DNA from: Acrocarpospora pleiomorpha
Lineage (GTDB): Bacteria > Actinomycetota > Actinomycetes > Streptosporangiales > Streptosporangiaceae
Length of the DNA stretch: 64,000 nucleotides
Direction: 5' to 3'
Assembly (NCBI RefSeq): GCF_009687885.1
Contig: NZ_BLAF01000017.1
Location: 1 to 64,000 of the forward strand
Shown in pieces: positions 44,247-52,290 of the stretch. Below the pieces are notes generated by a model, which saw only the letters and a program-made list of their open reading frames with translations, made no database searches and was not told the origin of the DNA. The first letter of the stretch is position 1, and each line of letters begins with the position of its first letter. Made by a program: the position numbers and the translations under genes.

Positions 44247-44282
44247 GGAGGTATGCCTCCGCTATTGTGGAGGCATACCTCA
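44247..44282. promoter_or_regulatory. Double palindromic TetR operator
   Basis: GAGGTATGCCTCC (44248-44260) and GGAGGCATACCTC (44269-44281) are perfect inverted copies, 8 nt apart. Each half is itself a GGAGG-N4-CCTCC palindrome, so two repressor dimers could bind side by side between the TetR gene (start 44210) and the MFS gene (start 44359). Confidence 0.75.
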
Positions 44283-44358
44283 ACTTTAGCAGGCGTATTT
44301 CACCGAGGCCTGTCGCAGGTATCGATCATCCCGCGCTCTCCGCGTCGAAGGATTCTTA

Positions 44359-45780
44359 ATGACACGCACGACCTCGTCTACACGGCTGACCTTTGTGGTG
44401 CTCTCGGCCGCCGTGGCCTCCTTCTCGATTTTGCAGTCCCTGGTCAGCCCCGTGCTGCCCACCATCCAGCACGACCTGAACACCAGCCAGAGCACCGTGA
44501 CCTGGGTACTGACCGCGTGGCTGCTGTCGGCTTCTGTCGCGACACCCTTGCTCGGCCGGATCGGCGACATGATCGGCAAGGAGCGCACGCTGCTCATCGC
44601 CCTGGGCGCGATCGCGGTCGGCTGCCTGGCCGCCGCGCTGGCCCCGAACATCGGGGTATTGATCGCGGGCCGGGTGATCCAAGGGCTTGGCGGAGCCGTC
44701 TTCCCCATGGCGTTCGGCATCATCCGCGACGAGTTCCCGCCCCGGCGGGTGCCCTCGATGATCGGCGTCCTGTCGGCCGTGATCGCGGTGGGAGGCGGGT
44801 TGGGCATCGTTCTGGCCGGTCCGATCGTCGAAACGCTGAACTGGCGGTGGCTGTTCGGGCTCCCGGTGATCATCGTCGGGGTGACCGCGATATTGACCCA
44901 CCGGTACGTCCCTGCGTCCCCGGTGCGCACCCCCGGGCGGATCGACTGGCTGGCCGCCGTGCTGTTGTCGGGATGGCTGGTGGCGCTGCTGATCCCGCTC
45001 AGCGAAGCCTCGTCGTGGGGCTGGGGCTCGCCCGCCACGATCGGGCTGCTCGCCGTCGCCGCGGCCCTGCTCGCGCTGTGGATCCGGGTCGAGCTTCGCT
45101 CGCCGCACCCGCTGATCGACATGCGCATGATGCGCCTGCCGGCGGTCTGGACGACCAACCTGACGGCTTTGCTGTTCGGGGCGAGCATGTTCCCGGTCTA
45201 CGCGTTCCTGCCGATGTTCATGCAGATCCCGTCCGCCACCGGTTACGGCCTCGGCTCCAGCGTCACCGAAGCCGGGCTGCTGATGCTGCCCATGCTCGTC
45301 ACCATGGCCGTCGCGGGCGTCCTCAGCGGTCCGATCGCCCCGATCGTCGGCGTCAAGGGGCAACTGGTGCTCGGTTCGATGCTCAGCGTCCTGACGTGCG
45401 TCTCCTTCGCCGTCTTCCACGACCAGCCGTGGCAGCTGGCGACCGCCGGCGGGATCTTCGGCTTCGGCCTCGGCCTGGCCTACGCCGCCATGACCAACCT
45501 GATCGTGCAGAGCGTCCCGGCCCACCAGACCGGCGCCGCCAGCGGCATGAACGCCAACATCCGCACCATCGGCGGCTCGATCGGCACGGCCGTGGTCAGC
45601 ACCACCATCACCGCGCATCTCATGACGGGCGGCCTGCCCTACGAGATCGGCTTCACCAGCGCCTTCGTCCTGGTGGCCGTGACCTCGGCGGTCACCGTCG
45701 GCCTGGCGCTCCTGGTCCCGGCCGCCCGCCGTCGCACCCCCGAGACGGTCGCGGAACCGCTCGTCGCCTCCACCCGCTAG
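44359..45780 (+). CDS. DHA2-family MFS drug exporter (EmrB/QacA-like)
   Basis: 473 residues, 14 predicted membrane segments. LQSLVSPVLPTIQHDLNTS, STVTWVLTAWLLSASVATPLLGRIGDMIGKE (motif A region) and GRVIQGLGGAVFPMAFGII are typical of the 14-helix drug:H+ antiporter family. Controlled by the divergent TetR repressor through the double operator. A GC-rich hairpin (TCCCCC/GGGGGA, 45782-45797) follows the stop codon and could terminate it. Confidence 0.9.
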   Translation: MTRTTSSTRLTFVVLSAAVASFSILQSLVSPVLPTIQHDLNTSQSTVTWVLTAWLLSASVATPLLGRIGDMIGKERTLLIALGAIAVGCLAAALAPNIGVLIAGRVIQGLGGAVFPMAFGIIRDEFPPRRVPSMIGVLSAVIAVGGGLGIVLAGPIVETLNWRWLFGLPVIIVGVTAILTHRYVPASPVRTPGRIDWLAAVLLSGWLVALLIPLSEASSWGWGSPATIGLLAVAAALLALWIRVELRSPHPLIDMRMMRLPAVWTTNLTALLFGASMFPVYAFLPMFMQIPSATGYGLGSSVTEAGLLMLPMLVTMAVAGVLSGPIAPIVGVKGQLVLGSMLSVLTCVSFAVFHDQPWQLATAGGIFGFGLGLAYAAMTNLIVQSVPAHQTGAASGMNANIRTIGGSIGTAVVSTTITAHLMTGGLPYEIGFTSAFVLVAVTSAVTVGLALLVPAARRRTPETVAEPLVASTR

Positions 45781-45831
45781 GTCCCCCTCGCGGGGGAGGA
45801 GCGAGCCCCGCCGGGGCGTTACGCTGCGGAC

Positions 45832-46190
45832 ATGGGCCTCAGGCGCCGGATGGCCGCGTCGTATGTGCTGGTGACGGCGGCGGCCGTGCTGGTGGTGGAG
45901 GCGGTCCTGCTGGGTGTCTACGTGCCGTCGCTGCTGGGCGACTCCGACCTGCGGAACCGCCTGCAGAGCCTGGCCAGCCAGGACTCGAAGATTCTCAGCC
46001 TCACCATCAGCAGGATCAGCGCCGACAACCCCGGGCTGGGGATACCCGGCCTGCTGTTCCTGGCGCAGCGGGAGGCGGGACCCATGGTCTCGCTCCAGGG
46101 CACCAGGCTCGACGATCAGGGCATCCAGATCGTGTCCGCATGGTGGCCGCAACCCGGCCAGCGCCCGGTCACCCAGCTCCTGTACGGCAT
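45832..46190 (+). pseudogene. Sensor histidine kinase, N-terminal remnant
   Basis: About 120 codons encode an N-terminal membrane helix (MAASYVLVTAAAVLVVEAVLLG) and the start of an extracytoplasmic sensor (LRNRLQSLASQDSKILSL), typical of actinobacterial kinases that start MGLRRRM. At about 46190 the reading changes abruptly into antisense of an ABC ATPase gene, and the kinase core is absent. A deletion has fused two convergent genes. Confidence 0.65.
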
Positions 46191-46395
46191 GTCCGGCCAG
46201 CCGCACCGACCCGGACGTGGGCCAATCCAGCGCGGCCATCAGATGCAGTAGCGTGGACTTACCCGACCGCGACGGGCCGAGCACCGCGACCATCTCGCTT
46301 TCCCGCACCGTCAGATCGATCCCCCGGACCGATTCCACCGGCGGCTCCCCGGGATAGACCTTCCACACCTCGCGCAACTCCAGGACGGCGTTCAT
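46191..46395 (-). pseudogene. MacB-like ABC ATPase, 5' remnant
   Basis: From the ATG at 46395 the protein reads LELREVWKVYPGEPPVESVR with Walker A LGPSRSGKSTLLHLMAALD and GSVRLAGH, then homology stops at ~46191, where the kinase remnant begins on the other strand. Signature and Walker B are missing. The unusual Ser-Arg in GPSRSGKS (normally GPSGSGKS) is a further sign of decay. The ATG overlaps the adaptor stop codon, showing the former operon. Confidence 0.68.
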
Positions 46396-47330
46396 CCGGC
46401 AGGCACCTCCACCATCGTGCCCTCGCTCACGCCGTCGACCTCGACCAGCCCGGCCGTCTCGTCGAACAGCCCGACCCGCACCGGCACCTGGCGGCCGTCC
46501 GTCCACCACGACCGCGAACTCCCCGCCGGGCCGGGCCAGCAGCGCCACGATGGGCACGGCCAGCACGTCCTCGTGCACCTGGGTGGTGACCGCGACCAGG
46601 ACAAGCGACTGGTCCAGCCCCTGCGGGGTCTTGCCCGGCAGCCGGATCGTGATCGGCACGGTCGACGACACCTGCCCGTCCGACCCTGTCGTGGCGGTGG
46701 CCACGGGGCTGACCCGGCTCACCCGGCCGTCCTTGGCCGAGCCGTCCGGCAGCGTGATCCGCACCCGGTCGCCCACCTTGACGCCGGACATCTGGGCGGG
46801 GTCGAGCTGCACGGTGACGGCGGGCACCGCGCTGGTGCCGTGCAGCACCCGGCCCTGGGCCGGCTCGCCGAGCCGGGCGTCGTGCCCGCTCACCCGCAGT
46901 GCCCTGGGCAGGAACACGACCTGGCCGAGCGGGACGTTGCCGGTGACGGGCAGGCGCGTGTCGTGCTGCCAGCGGCGGACCGCGTAGTAGGTGGCGAGGG
47001 AGAAATGCCGGTCGACCGTGAGGCCTTCGTAGCCGGGCGCGCGGAGGTTGGCCTCCAGTTGCTGGACGTCGGTGCCGTCGGTCATGCCGAGCGACAGCGG
47101 GCGCCAGGCGGGGCGGGAGCCGTACATGAGCCGGATCCCGCGCCCGCCCGCCTCATACAGCGTGCGGCCGCGGGTCATGACCGCCCCGAGAGCGGGCAGC
47201 CGGGTGATCGTCCCGCCCGCCCCCCGCACCTGGTAGTCGCCTTCGTAGGACAGCGTGCCGTTGACCTGGCCACGCTGCGCGACGTCGGTGCGGATCACCT
47301 CGGCGGAGCCGGTGGCGATGGCCGCGAGCT
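46392..47330 (-). pseudogene. Efflux periplasmic adaptor with peptidoglycan-binding domain, disrupted
   Basis: Reads as a MacA/HlyD-type adaptor: RGQVNGTLSYEGDYQV, a peptidoglycan-binding helix bundle (GTDVQQLEANLRAPGYEGLTV), VRITLPDGSAKDGRVSRVSP and a barrel ending in VLAVPIVALLARPGGEFAVV. Near 46490-46500 the frame shifts; the true C-terminus (PVRVGLFDETAGLVEVDGVS) continues in another frame to 46392. The 5' end is also lost: it runs straight into a lipoprotein gene at ~47330. Two lesions make this a pseudogene, assuming no sequencing error. Confidence 0.7.
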
Positions 47331-47534
47331 CTCCATCTTGATCTCGCCTTGGGCGTCGACGGTCGGATCGGGGAAGTTCGGCGCGCCGTTCGCGCGCAGG
47401 CACTGGGCCAGCTCGCGGAACACCGCGAGACCGGCCGACGGACTGGGCGAACTCACCGCGCCTGGATCAGCGTTCGCCGCGCAGGCGGCGAGAAACGGGA
47501 TGAGCAGCAGCGGCGCCGCTCGGTGAAGGGTCAT
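47331..47534 (-). pseudogene. Lipoprotein gene, 3'-truncated
   Basis: The ATG at 47534 starts a lipoprotein signal (LLLIPFLAACAANADPG, lipobox LAAC), then VFRELAQCLRANGAPNFPDP, a motif of small actinobacterial lipoproteins found with MacAB-like efflux operons. At ~47330 it is fused out of frame to the adaptor remnant. With the adaptor and ATPase remnants it forms a decayed lipoprotein-adaptor-ATPase operon. Confidence 0.62.
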
Positions 47535-47588
47535 ACCCGCACACTCGCCGCTGGGCTCACCCGGCACATCGCGCCGGAGCGGGGCGCA

Positions 47589-47610
47589 CGCTCCCCCGCT
47601 CGGGGGAGCG
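47589..47610. promoter_or_regulatory. Perfect inverted repeat upstream of the sensor kinase
   Basis: CGCTCCCCCG (47589-47598) and CGGGGGAGCG (47601-47610) are perfect 10-bp arms with a 2-nt spacer, 31 nt before the kinase ATG. The spacer is too short for a stable loop, so a protein-binding site is more likely than a terminator. A related CCCCC/GGGGG dyad precedes the kinase remnant (45783-45796). Confidence 0.45.
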
Positions 47611-47641
47611 GCATGTGATTAACTGGCAGGGGGGCACGGTA

Positions 47642-49024
47642 ATGAATGCGAGACGCAAAATCTCGATCATATCCCGTATCACTTTGTTCACCGGTACGGT
47701 GGCGGCTCTGCTGTGCGCCACCCTGGTCACCGTCCTCATGGTCACGCTCGACCGGTTCACGGTCGGCGCCCTCACGGAGGAGGTCGCCGCGGCCGGGAAG
47801 CGCGTGGCCACCCAGATGGGGCAGGGGCGGCTGCAGTACCCGCTCGCCGATCACCCGCATCGCAACATCCAGGTCGTCGACGCGCGGGGCGCGGTGGTCG
47901 CCTCGACCCCGCAACTTCAGGGCAAACCGGCCATGACGACCTTCATGCCCGCGAAAGTCGCCACCACCGTCGTGTGTGGTGGGGTCTTCCCGTCCGGCCA
48001 GTGCGACATCGTGGTCGCTCAGCGGGTCCATCGCGGAGCTGAGCACTGGATCGTGTACGCCTCCTCCCCGACGATCTCCCCGTGGGTGGATCCGCAGCTG
48101 GCCGCGCTGATCGGGGGAGCCGTGGCGCTGCTCGCCGTGGGCATCACCTATCTCGGCAACCGCGTCGCCACCGCCTCGCTCCGGCCGGTGAGGGCCATCA
48201 GCTCGGAGCTCGACGAGATCAACGCGGCCTGCCCCAACCGCCGGGTGCCGGTGCCGCCCACCGACGACGAGATCCACGACCTGGCCACCAGCGTCAACCA
48301 CACGCTGAGCCGCCTGCACACCGCGCTGAAACAGCAGCGCCAGATGGTCGCCGACGTCTCCCACGACCTGCGCACCCCGATCACGGCCATCCGCGCCGAG
48401 GTCGAGGACGCGCTCTACGCCCCCCAGGAGACCAGCGTGACCAGGCTGGGGAAGACCCTGATGGGTGGCCTCGACCGCCTGCAGGCGATCACGCGCGACC
48501 TGGCGACCATGGCGAAGCTGGACTCCGGGGCGCCGGACGTGCGCGAGCCCATCGCCCTGTCCACCCTCGTCGCCACCGAGTTGCGGGCGCGCCGCACGAC
48601 CAAGCGGATCGAGCACGCGCTCGACCCGGAGGTGTGGGTAGCGGGGGATTGCTCCCAGCTGGCCCGCCTGCTCGCCAGCCTCGTCGAGAACGCCGAACGG
48701 CACGCGAGCACCACGATCAAGGTCACCGTGCGGAAGCAGCCGGGCGACCCGAGTGACGACCAGCGGTTCCCTGACGGCGTCGCGGTGCTGGAAGTGCTCG
48801 ACGACGGGTCCGGCATCCCCCCGCACCAGCGGGAACTGGTCTTCCAGCGCTTTACCCGGCTGGACGCGGCCCGCACCAGGGACGCGGGAGGCGCGGGACT
48901 CGGCCTGCCGATCGCCCGGCAGATCGCCGAAGCCCTGGGCGGAACCCTGCACATCGAGGACAGCCCCAGAGGCGCCCGCTTCGTCCTTTACCTGCCGATC
49001 CTCGCGGTAACTCGTTCCAGCTGA
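47642..49024 (+). CDS. Sensor histidine kinase
   Basis: 460 residues from the ATG at 47642 (AGGGGGG upstream; a GTG 27 nt earlier is less likely). Two membrane segments (residues ~10-32 and ~150-172) flank an extracytoplasmic sensor; a HAMP-like linker leads to DHp with H-box ADVSHDLRTPITAIRAEVED and an ATPase domain with N-box ASLVENAERHA, G1 VLDDGSGIPP, F-box FQRFTRLDAAR and G2 GGAGLGLPIARQIAE. All catalytic motifs are intact. No response regulator gene adjoins it, so it is an orphan in this window; the partner may have been lost with the neighbouring deletions. Confidence 0.88.
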   Translation: MNARRKISIISRITLFTGTVAALLCATLVTVLMVTLDRFTVGALTEEVAAAGKRVATQMGQGRLQYPLADHPHRNIQVVDARGAVVASTPQLQGKPAMTTFMPAKVATTVVCGGVFPSGQCDIVVAQRVHRGAEHWIVYASSPTISPWVDPQLAALIGGAVALLAVGITYLGNRVATASLRPVRAISSELDEINAACPNRRVPVPPTDDEIHDLATSVNHTLSRLHTALKQQRQMVADVSHDLRTPITAIRAEVEDALYAPQETSVTRLGKTLMGGLDRLQAITRDLATMAKLDSGAPDVREPIALSTLVATELRARRTTKRIEHALDPEVWVAGDCSQLARLLASLVENAERHASTTIKVTVRKQPGDPSDDQRFPDGVAVLEVLDDGSGIPPHQRELVFQRFTRLDAARTRDAGGAGLGLPIARQIAEALGGTLHIEDSPRGARFVLYLPILAVTRSS

Positions 49025-49093
49025 CGTTCCGCCCGGAGGACGGCGAGTTCGGCGCGGACTAGGGGTGGCCGAGATCGTCTTGGCGTCGAGCGC

Positions 49094-49807
49094 CTACTCG
49101 TAGGGCTCGACCGGCTGGGGAATCCCGGTGACCGAGACGGCGTCCAGCTCCGGCGCGACGGTCCCGACCGGAAGCTTGCCGGACTTGGGTTCCCGCCAGG
49201 TGCCGGTCACCTCGACCCACGAGTTCTCCGGCGGCATGGCGGCGTCCAGAACGGCCACCTTCAGCGCGATCCCGTCGGCCGCGCAGCAGGCGATCTGGAT
49301 CCGGGCCACATACCACCGGTCCTTCTTCTTCGCCGACGGCACGGCGAAGCCGGTGAGCTTCACCTGCCGCCCTGACAGCGATTTGGACGAATCACCCCAG
49401 GCACGCCCGATGAACTCGCCCAGGGTCATGTCGTTGACTTTTCCGGCGGGCAGAACGTCGTACGCGTCCAGCGCGGAAACCGGCTGGGCCGGAGCCTCCT
49501 CCGACTTGGCGGAGAACGCGCCGAGCGCGGGCGGCGCGATCAGGTAGATCGCGAACACCGGCAACGTCAGCAGCCAGGCCACCCGCGGCGCGTGCCCATG
49601 ATGGTGGTGATGATCCGTTTGCGTGGATCCCCGCCACTCCTGGATCAGCCCGACGACGCCCAGCACGAACACCACCGCGCCCGCCGCGATCAGGAACGGC
49701 CGGAACCCCGGCTTCACGTAGTTCAGGTATGTGGTGGACAGCGTCGTGATCCGCAACACCGCCCCGCCCAGCAACACCAGGATCATGCTCTGCGTCAGCC
49801 TGTTCAC
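49094..49807 (-). CDS. TIGR03943 family membrane protein (YcgQ-like)
   Basis: 237 residues. Three to four membrane segments in the first ~110 residues surround a His-rich loop (DHHHHHGHA), then a soluble C-terminal domain with ADGIALKVAVLD and VEVTGTWREPKSG. Such proteins pair with COG0701 permeases (YcgR), and the pair is often under metal control; metal transport is a family-level guess. GTG start with GGAGG upstream. The partner permease lies 1.4 kb away because a TnpB element is inserted between them. No Zur-like box was found. Confidence 0.85.
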   Translation of the reverse strand: MNRLTQSMILVLLGGAVLRITTLSTTYLNYVKPGFRPFLIAAGAVVFVLGVVGLIQEWRGSTQTDHHHHHGHAPRVAWLLTLPVFAIYLIAPPALGAFSAKSEEAPAQPVSALDAYDVLPAGKVNDMTLGEFIGRAWGDSSKSLSGRQVKLTGFAVPSAKKKDRWYVARIQIACCAADGIALKVAVLDAAMPPENSWVEVTGTWREPKSGKLPVGTVAPELDAVSVTGIPQPVEPYE

Positions 49808-49814
49808 CGAGACC

Positions 49815-51212
49815 TCCGGAGGAAGCCCGGTCCTTCAGGGCCGGGAGGAATTCGGACCCCGCTTGGGGTGGCCCGGCGAAGCCGGGACAGCTGTGGGCGC
49901 CAAGCGCGCATCAGAGTTTGTCGGTCCTTCCCGATAGGGTGCTGAACATGTCGAGGTCGCAGGCGGGGGATGCCGGGCACGCTCGGTACACCTACCGGCT
50001 GCGTGTGTCCCAGGCCGCGCTTGCCGCCCTGGAAGCCGAGTGGGCGCGCTGCCGGTGGATCTGGAACGAGTCCGTCGCCAAGTCCAAGCAGGTCCACGCC
50101 GTCAATCAGAACCTGCCCGCGGGCCAGGCCAAGCTGACCTGCGGTCCGGCACGGTTGGACCAGATGCTGACCGAGGCCCGCGCCCGCACACCGTGGCTGG
50201 CCCAGGGATCGTCGGTCCCGCAGCAGCAGATCATCCGGGACTTCGGCAAGTCCCGTGCCAAAGCCTTGAAGGACATCAAGGACCGGCTGCCGATCAGGCA
50301 GCGGGCCGGGATGCCGAGATACAAGAAGAAGCGCGGGTCGGATCCGACGCTGAACTACACCCGTAACGGGTTTCGGCTGACCGGCGGCCGCCTGCACCTG
50401 GCGGGCGGGATCGCCGTGACGGTGGTGTGGTCGCGGGAGCTGCCCGCGCAGCCGTCCTCGGTGCGCGTGTACCGCGACAGTGTCGGCCACTGGTATGCGA
50501 GCTTCGTGGTTGCGGCCCAGGTGCGGCCGCTGCCCGCCACCGGCCGCGTGATCGGCATCGACTGGGGCGTCAAGGAGACCGCCACCACCACCTCCGACGC
50601 CTACGACCTTGCGCATGCCGAGCACGGCAAGAACGCCGCAAGCAAGCTCGCCCGGTACCAGCGGATGATGGCGCGCCGCCAACGGCCCAAGGGCAAGGCG
50701 CAGTCCAAGGGCTACCGAAAGGCGCAGCGGCAGGTTGCCCAGCTGCACAAGAAGGTGGCCCGCCAGCGGACCGACACCGGCCGCAAGTGGGCCAGGAAGG
50801 TGGTTCGCGACCACGACGCCATCGCGGTGGAGGACTTCCGGCCGAAGTTCCTCGCCAAGACCACCATGGCCAGGAAGGCCGCCGACGCGGCGATCGGCGC
50901 CACCAAGCGGGCACTGATCGAGATGGGCCGCAAGCACGGGCGGGACGTCCGGCTCGTGCACCCCGCGCACACCACGATGGACTGTGCGCAGTGCGGAGCG
51001 AGAACCAAGCACGCACTTCCCCTTTCCGAACGTACCTACGCGTGTACCGCGTGCGGAGTCTCCTCTCCCAGGGACAAGAACTCTGCCTACGTGATGCTCG
51101 CCCGGGCTGGTCTGGCCCCGGCTGGTGTTGACGGTGTAAGACCTGCCGGGACGCCGTCCCGGCAGGCAGCTTGAGCCAGGAATCCCCCATCCTTCAGGGC
51201 GGGGAGCAGTCA
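49815..51212 (+). mobile_element. TnpB-only IS200/IS605-family element
   Basis: Single-gene element without a TnpA transposase. A hairpin with TTCA loop (CCCGGTCC/GGGCCGGG) lies near the left end at ~49827-49847, and a related hairpin with the same loop near the right end (~51184-51203), followed by CAGTCAA, a right-end sequence typical of the family. The right end coincides with the stop codon of the permease gene (51210-51212). Exact ends are approximate; the left boundary may lie a few nt either side. Confidence 0.68.
49948..51174 (+). CDS. tnpB: RNA-guided nuclease TnpB
   Basis: 408 residues from the ATG at 49948 (a TTG 30 nt upstream is also in frame). N-terminal wedge region (YRLRVSQAALAALEAEWARCRWIWN), RuvC-I IGIDWGV (Asp 205), RuvC-II IAVEDF (Glu 295), zinc ribbon CAQC...CTAC (346/349, 366/369) and RuvC-III SPRDKNSAY (Asp 376): all three catalytic acids are intact. 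Family members cut DNA next to a short motif under guidance of an RNA made from the 3' end of the gene and element. The guide here would be read from the permease 3' end adjoining 51213. No TnpA partner in the window. Confidence 0.92.
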   Translation: MSRSQAGDAGHARYTYRLRVSQAALAALEAEWARCRWIWNESVAKSKQVHAVNQNLPAGQAKLTCGPARLDQMLTEARARTPWLAQGSSVPQQQIIRDFGKSRAKALKDIKDRLPIRQRAGMPRYKKKRGSDPTLNYTRNGFRLTGGRLHLAGGIAVTVVWSRELPAQPSSVRVYRDSVGHWYASFVVAAQVRPLPATGRVIGIDWGVKETATTTSDAYDLAHAEHGKNAASKLARYQRMMARRQRPKGKAQSKGYRKAQRQVAQLHKKVARQRTDTGRKWARKVVRDHDAIAVEDFRPKFLAKTTMARKAADAAIGATKRALIEMGRKHGRDVRLVHPAHTTMDCAQCGARTKHALPLSERTYACTACGVSSPRDKNSAYVMLARAGLAPAGVDGVRPAGTPSRQAA

Positions 51213-52223
51213 AAGCAGAACCTCTCCGACCGCCATGCTGACGATCACCGCGAGAACGAAGGTCAGCGGGATGAACCGGGCGGCGAACCGCCGCCCGAAG
51301 GTCCCCGCCTGCAAAGCGATCAACTTCAGGTCCACCATCGGTCCCACCACCAGGAACGCCAGCTTCGCGGTCGGTGAGAACGCGGTCAGGGAGGCGGCCA
51401 CGAACGCGTCCGCCTCCGAGCAGATCGACAGGATCACCGCCAGCGCGGCCAGCGCCAGCACCGAGAGCACCGGCACGCCCGCCACCGACTCCAGCCACGA
51501 CCGCGGCACGATCACGTTCATCGTCGCCGCGGTGGCCCCGCCGACGACGAGGAACCCACCGGCGTGCAGGAAGTCATGCCCCATCGCGTCCTGGAAGTTC
51601 CGCCACTTCGACCCCTCGCCCGTCGCGCGCGCGGGGATGCGCAGCCATTCGGCCCGGCCGAACCGCAGCCACACCCACCCCGCCAGCACCGCCACCACCA
51701 GCGACGCCCCGAACCGGGCCACCGCCATCATCGGCTGCCCGGGGAAGGCCACCACCGTCGCTACGACGACCACCGGATTGATCGCCGGGGAGGCCAGCAG
51801 GAACGCCAGCGCCGCCGCCGGGGTCACCCCCCGCGACATCAGCCCCGAGGCGACCGGCACCGACGCGCACTCGCACCCGGGCAGCACCGCCCCGGCAGCC
51901 CCCGCCACCGGCACCGCCAAAACGGGCCGCCGCGGCAGTGCTCTGGTCCAGAACGAGGCGGGCACGAACGCGGTGATCGCCGCCGACAGCAGCACCCCGA
52001 AAACCAGGAACGGCAACGCCTGCACGCAGATGGCCACGAAGATCGTCGCCCACGCCTGCAACGCCGGAGCCGTCAGATACTGGGCGAACACCAACCGCCC
52101 GACCACCAGCAGCCCGACGACAACGGCGAACATCCACGGCCCCACCGCCGCCACCGGCTCCCGCCGGCCCCACTCCGAAGGGGGAATCTCCTGGGAGGCA
52201 TCGACCGTGGCCCGTTCAGACAT
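51210..52223 (-). CDS. COG0701 permease (YcgR/ArsP_1-like)
   Basis: 337 residues with about eight to nine membrane segments. Family hallmarks: AICVQALPFLVFGVLLSAAI, AGAVLPGCECASVPVASGL, then ICSEADAFVAASL and VGPMVDLKLIALQAG in the second half. The Cys pair CECASVPV is typical and may bind metal. Partner of the TIGR03943 protein. Its stop codon TGA is read from the terminal TCA of the TnpB element right end, so the insertion spared the protein or replaced only its last codon. Confidence 0.87.
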   Translation of the reverse strand: MSERATVDASQEIPPSEWGRREPVAAVGPWMFAVVVGLLVVGRLVFAQYLTAPALQAWATIFVAICVQALPFLVFGVLLSAAITAFVPASFWTRALPRRPVLAVPVAGAAGAVLPGCECASVPVASGLMSRGVTPAAALAFLLASPAINPVVVVATVVAFPGQPMMAVARFGASLVVAVLAGWVWLRFGRAEWLRIPARATGEGSKWRNFQDAMGHDFLHAGGFLVVGGATAATMNVIVPRSWLESVAGVPVLSVLALAALAVILSICSEADAFVAASLTAFSPTAKLAFLVVGPMVDLKLIALQAGTFGRRFAARFIPLTFVLAVIVSMAVGEVLL

Positions 52224-52290
52224 GTGCCGATACTCCCAGATTTCGGCAAGCGTGTGGTGATGATGTCAGACCCGCTGATCGGAGGAGACG

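Noticed and set aside
51213..52290. Zur-type operator for the permease pair
   Set aside because: No TGAAAATCATTTTCA-like palindrome was found upstream of the permease start.
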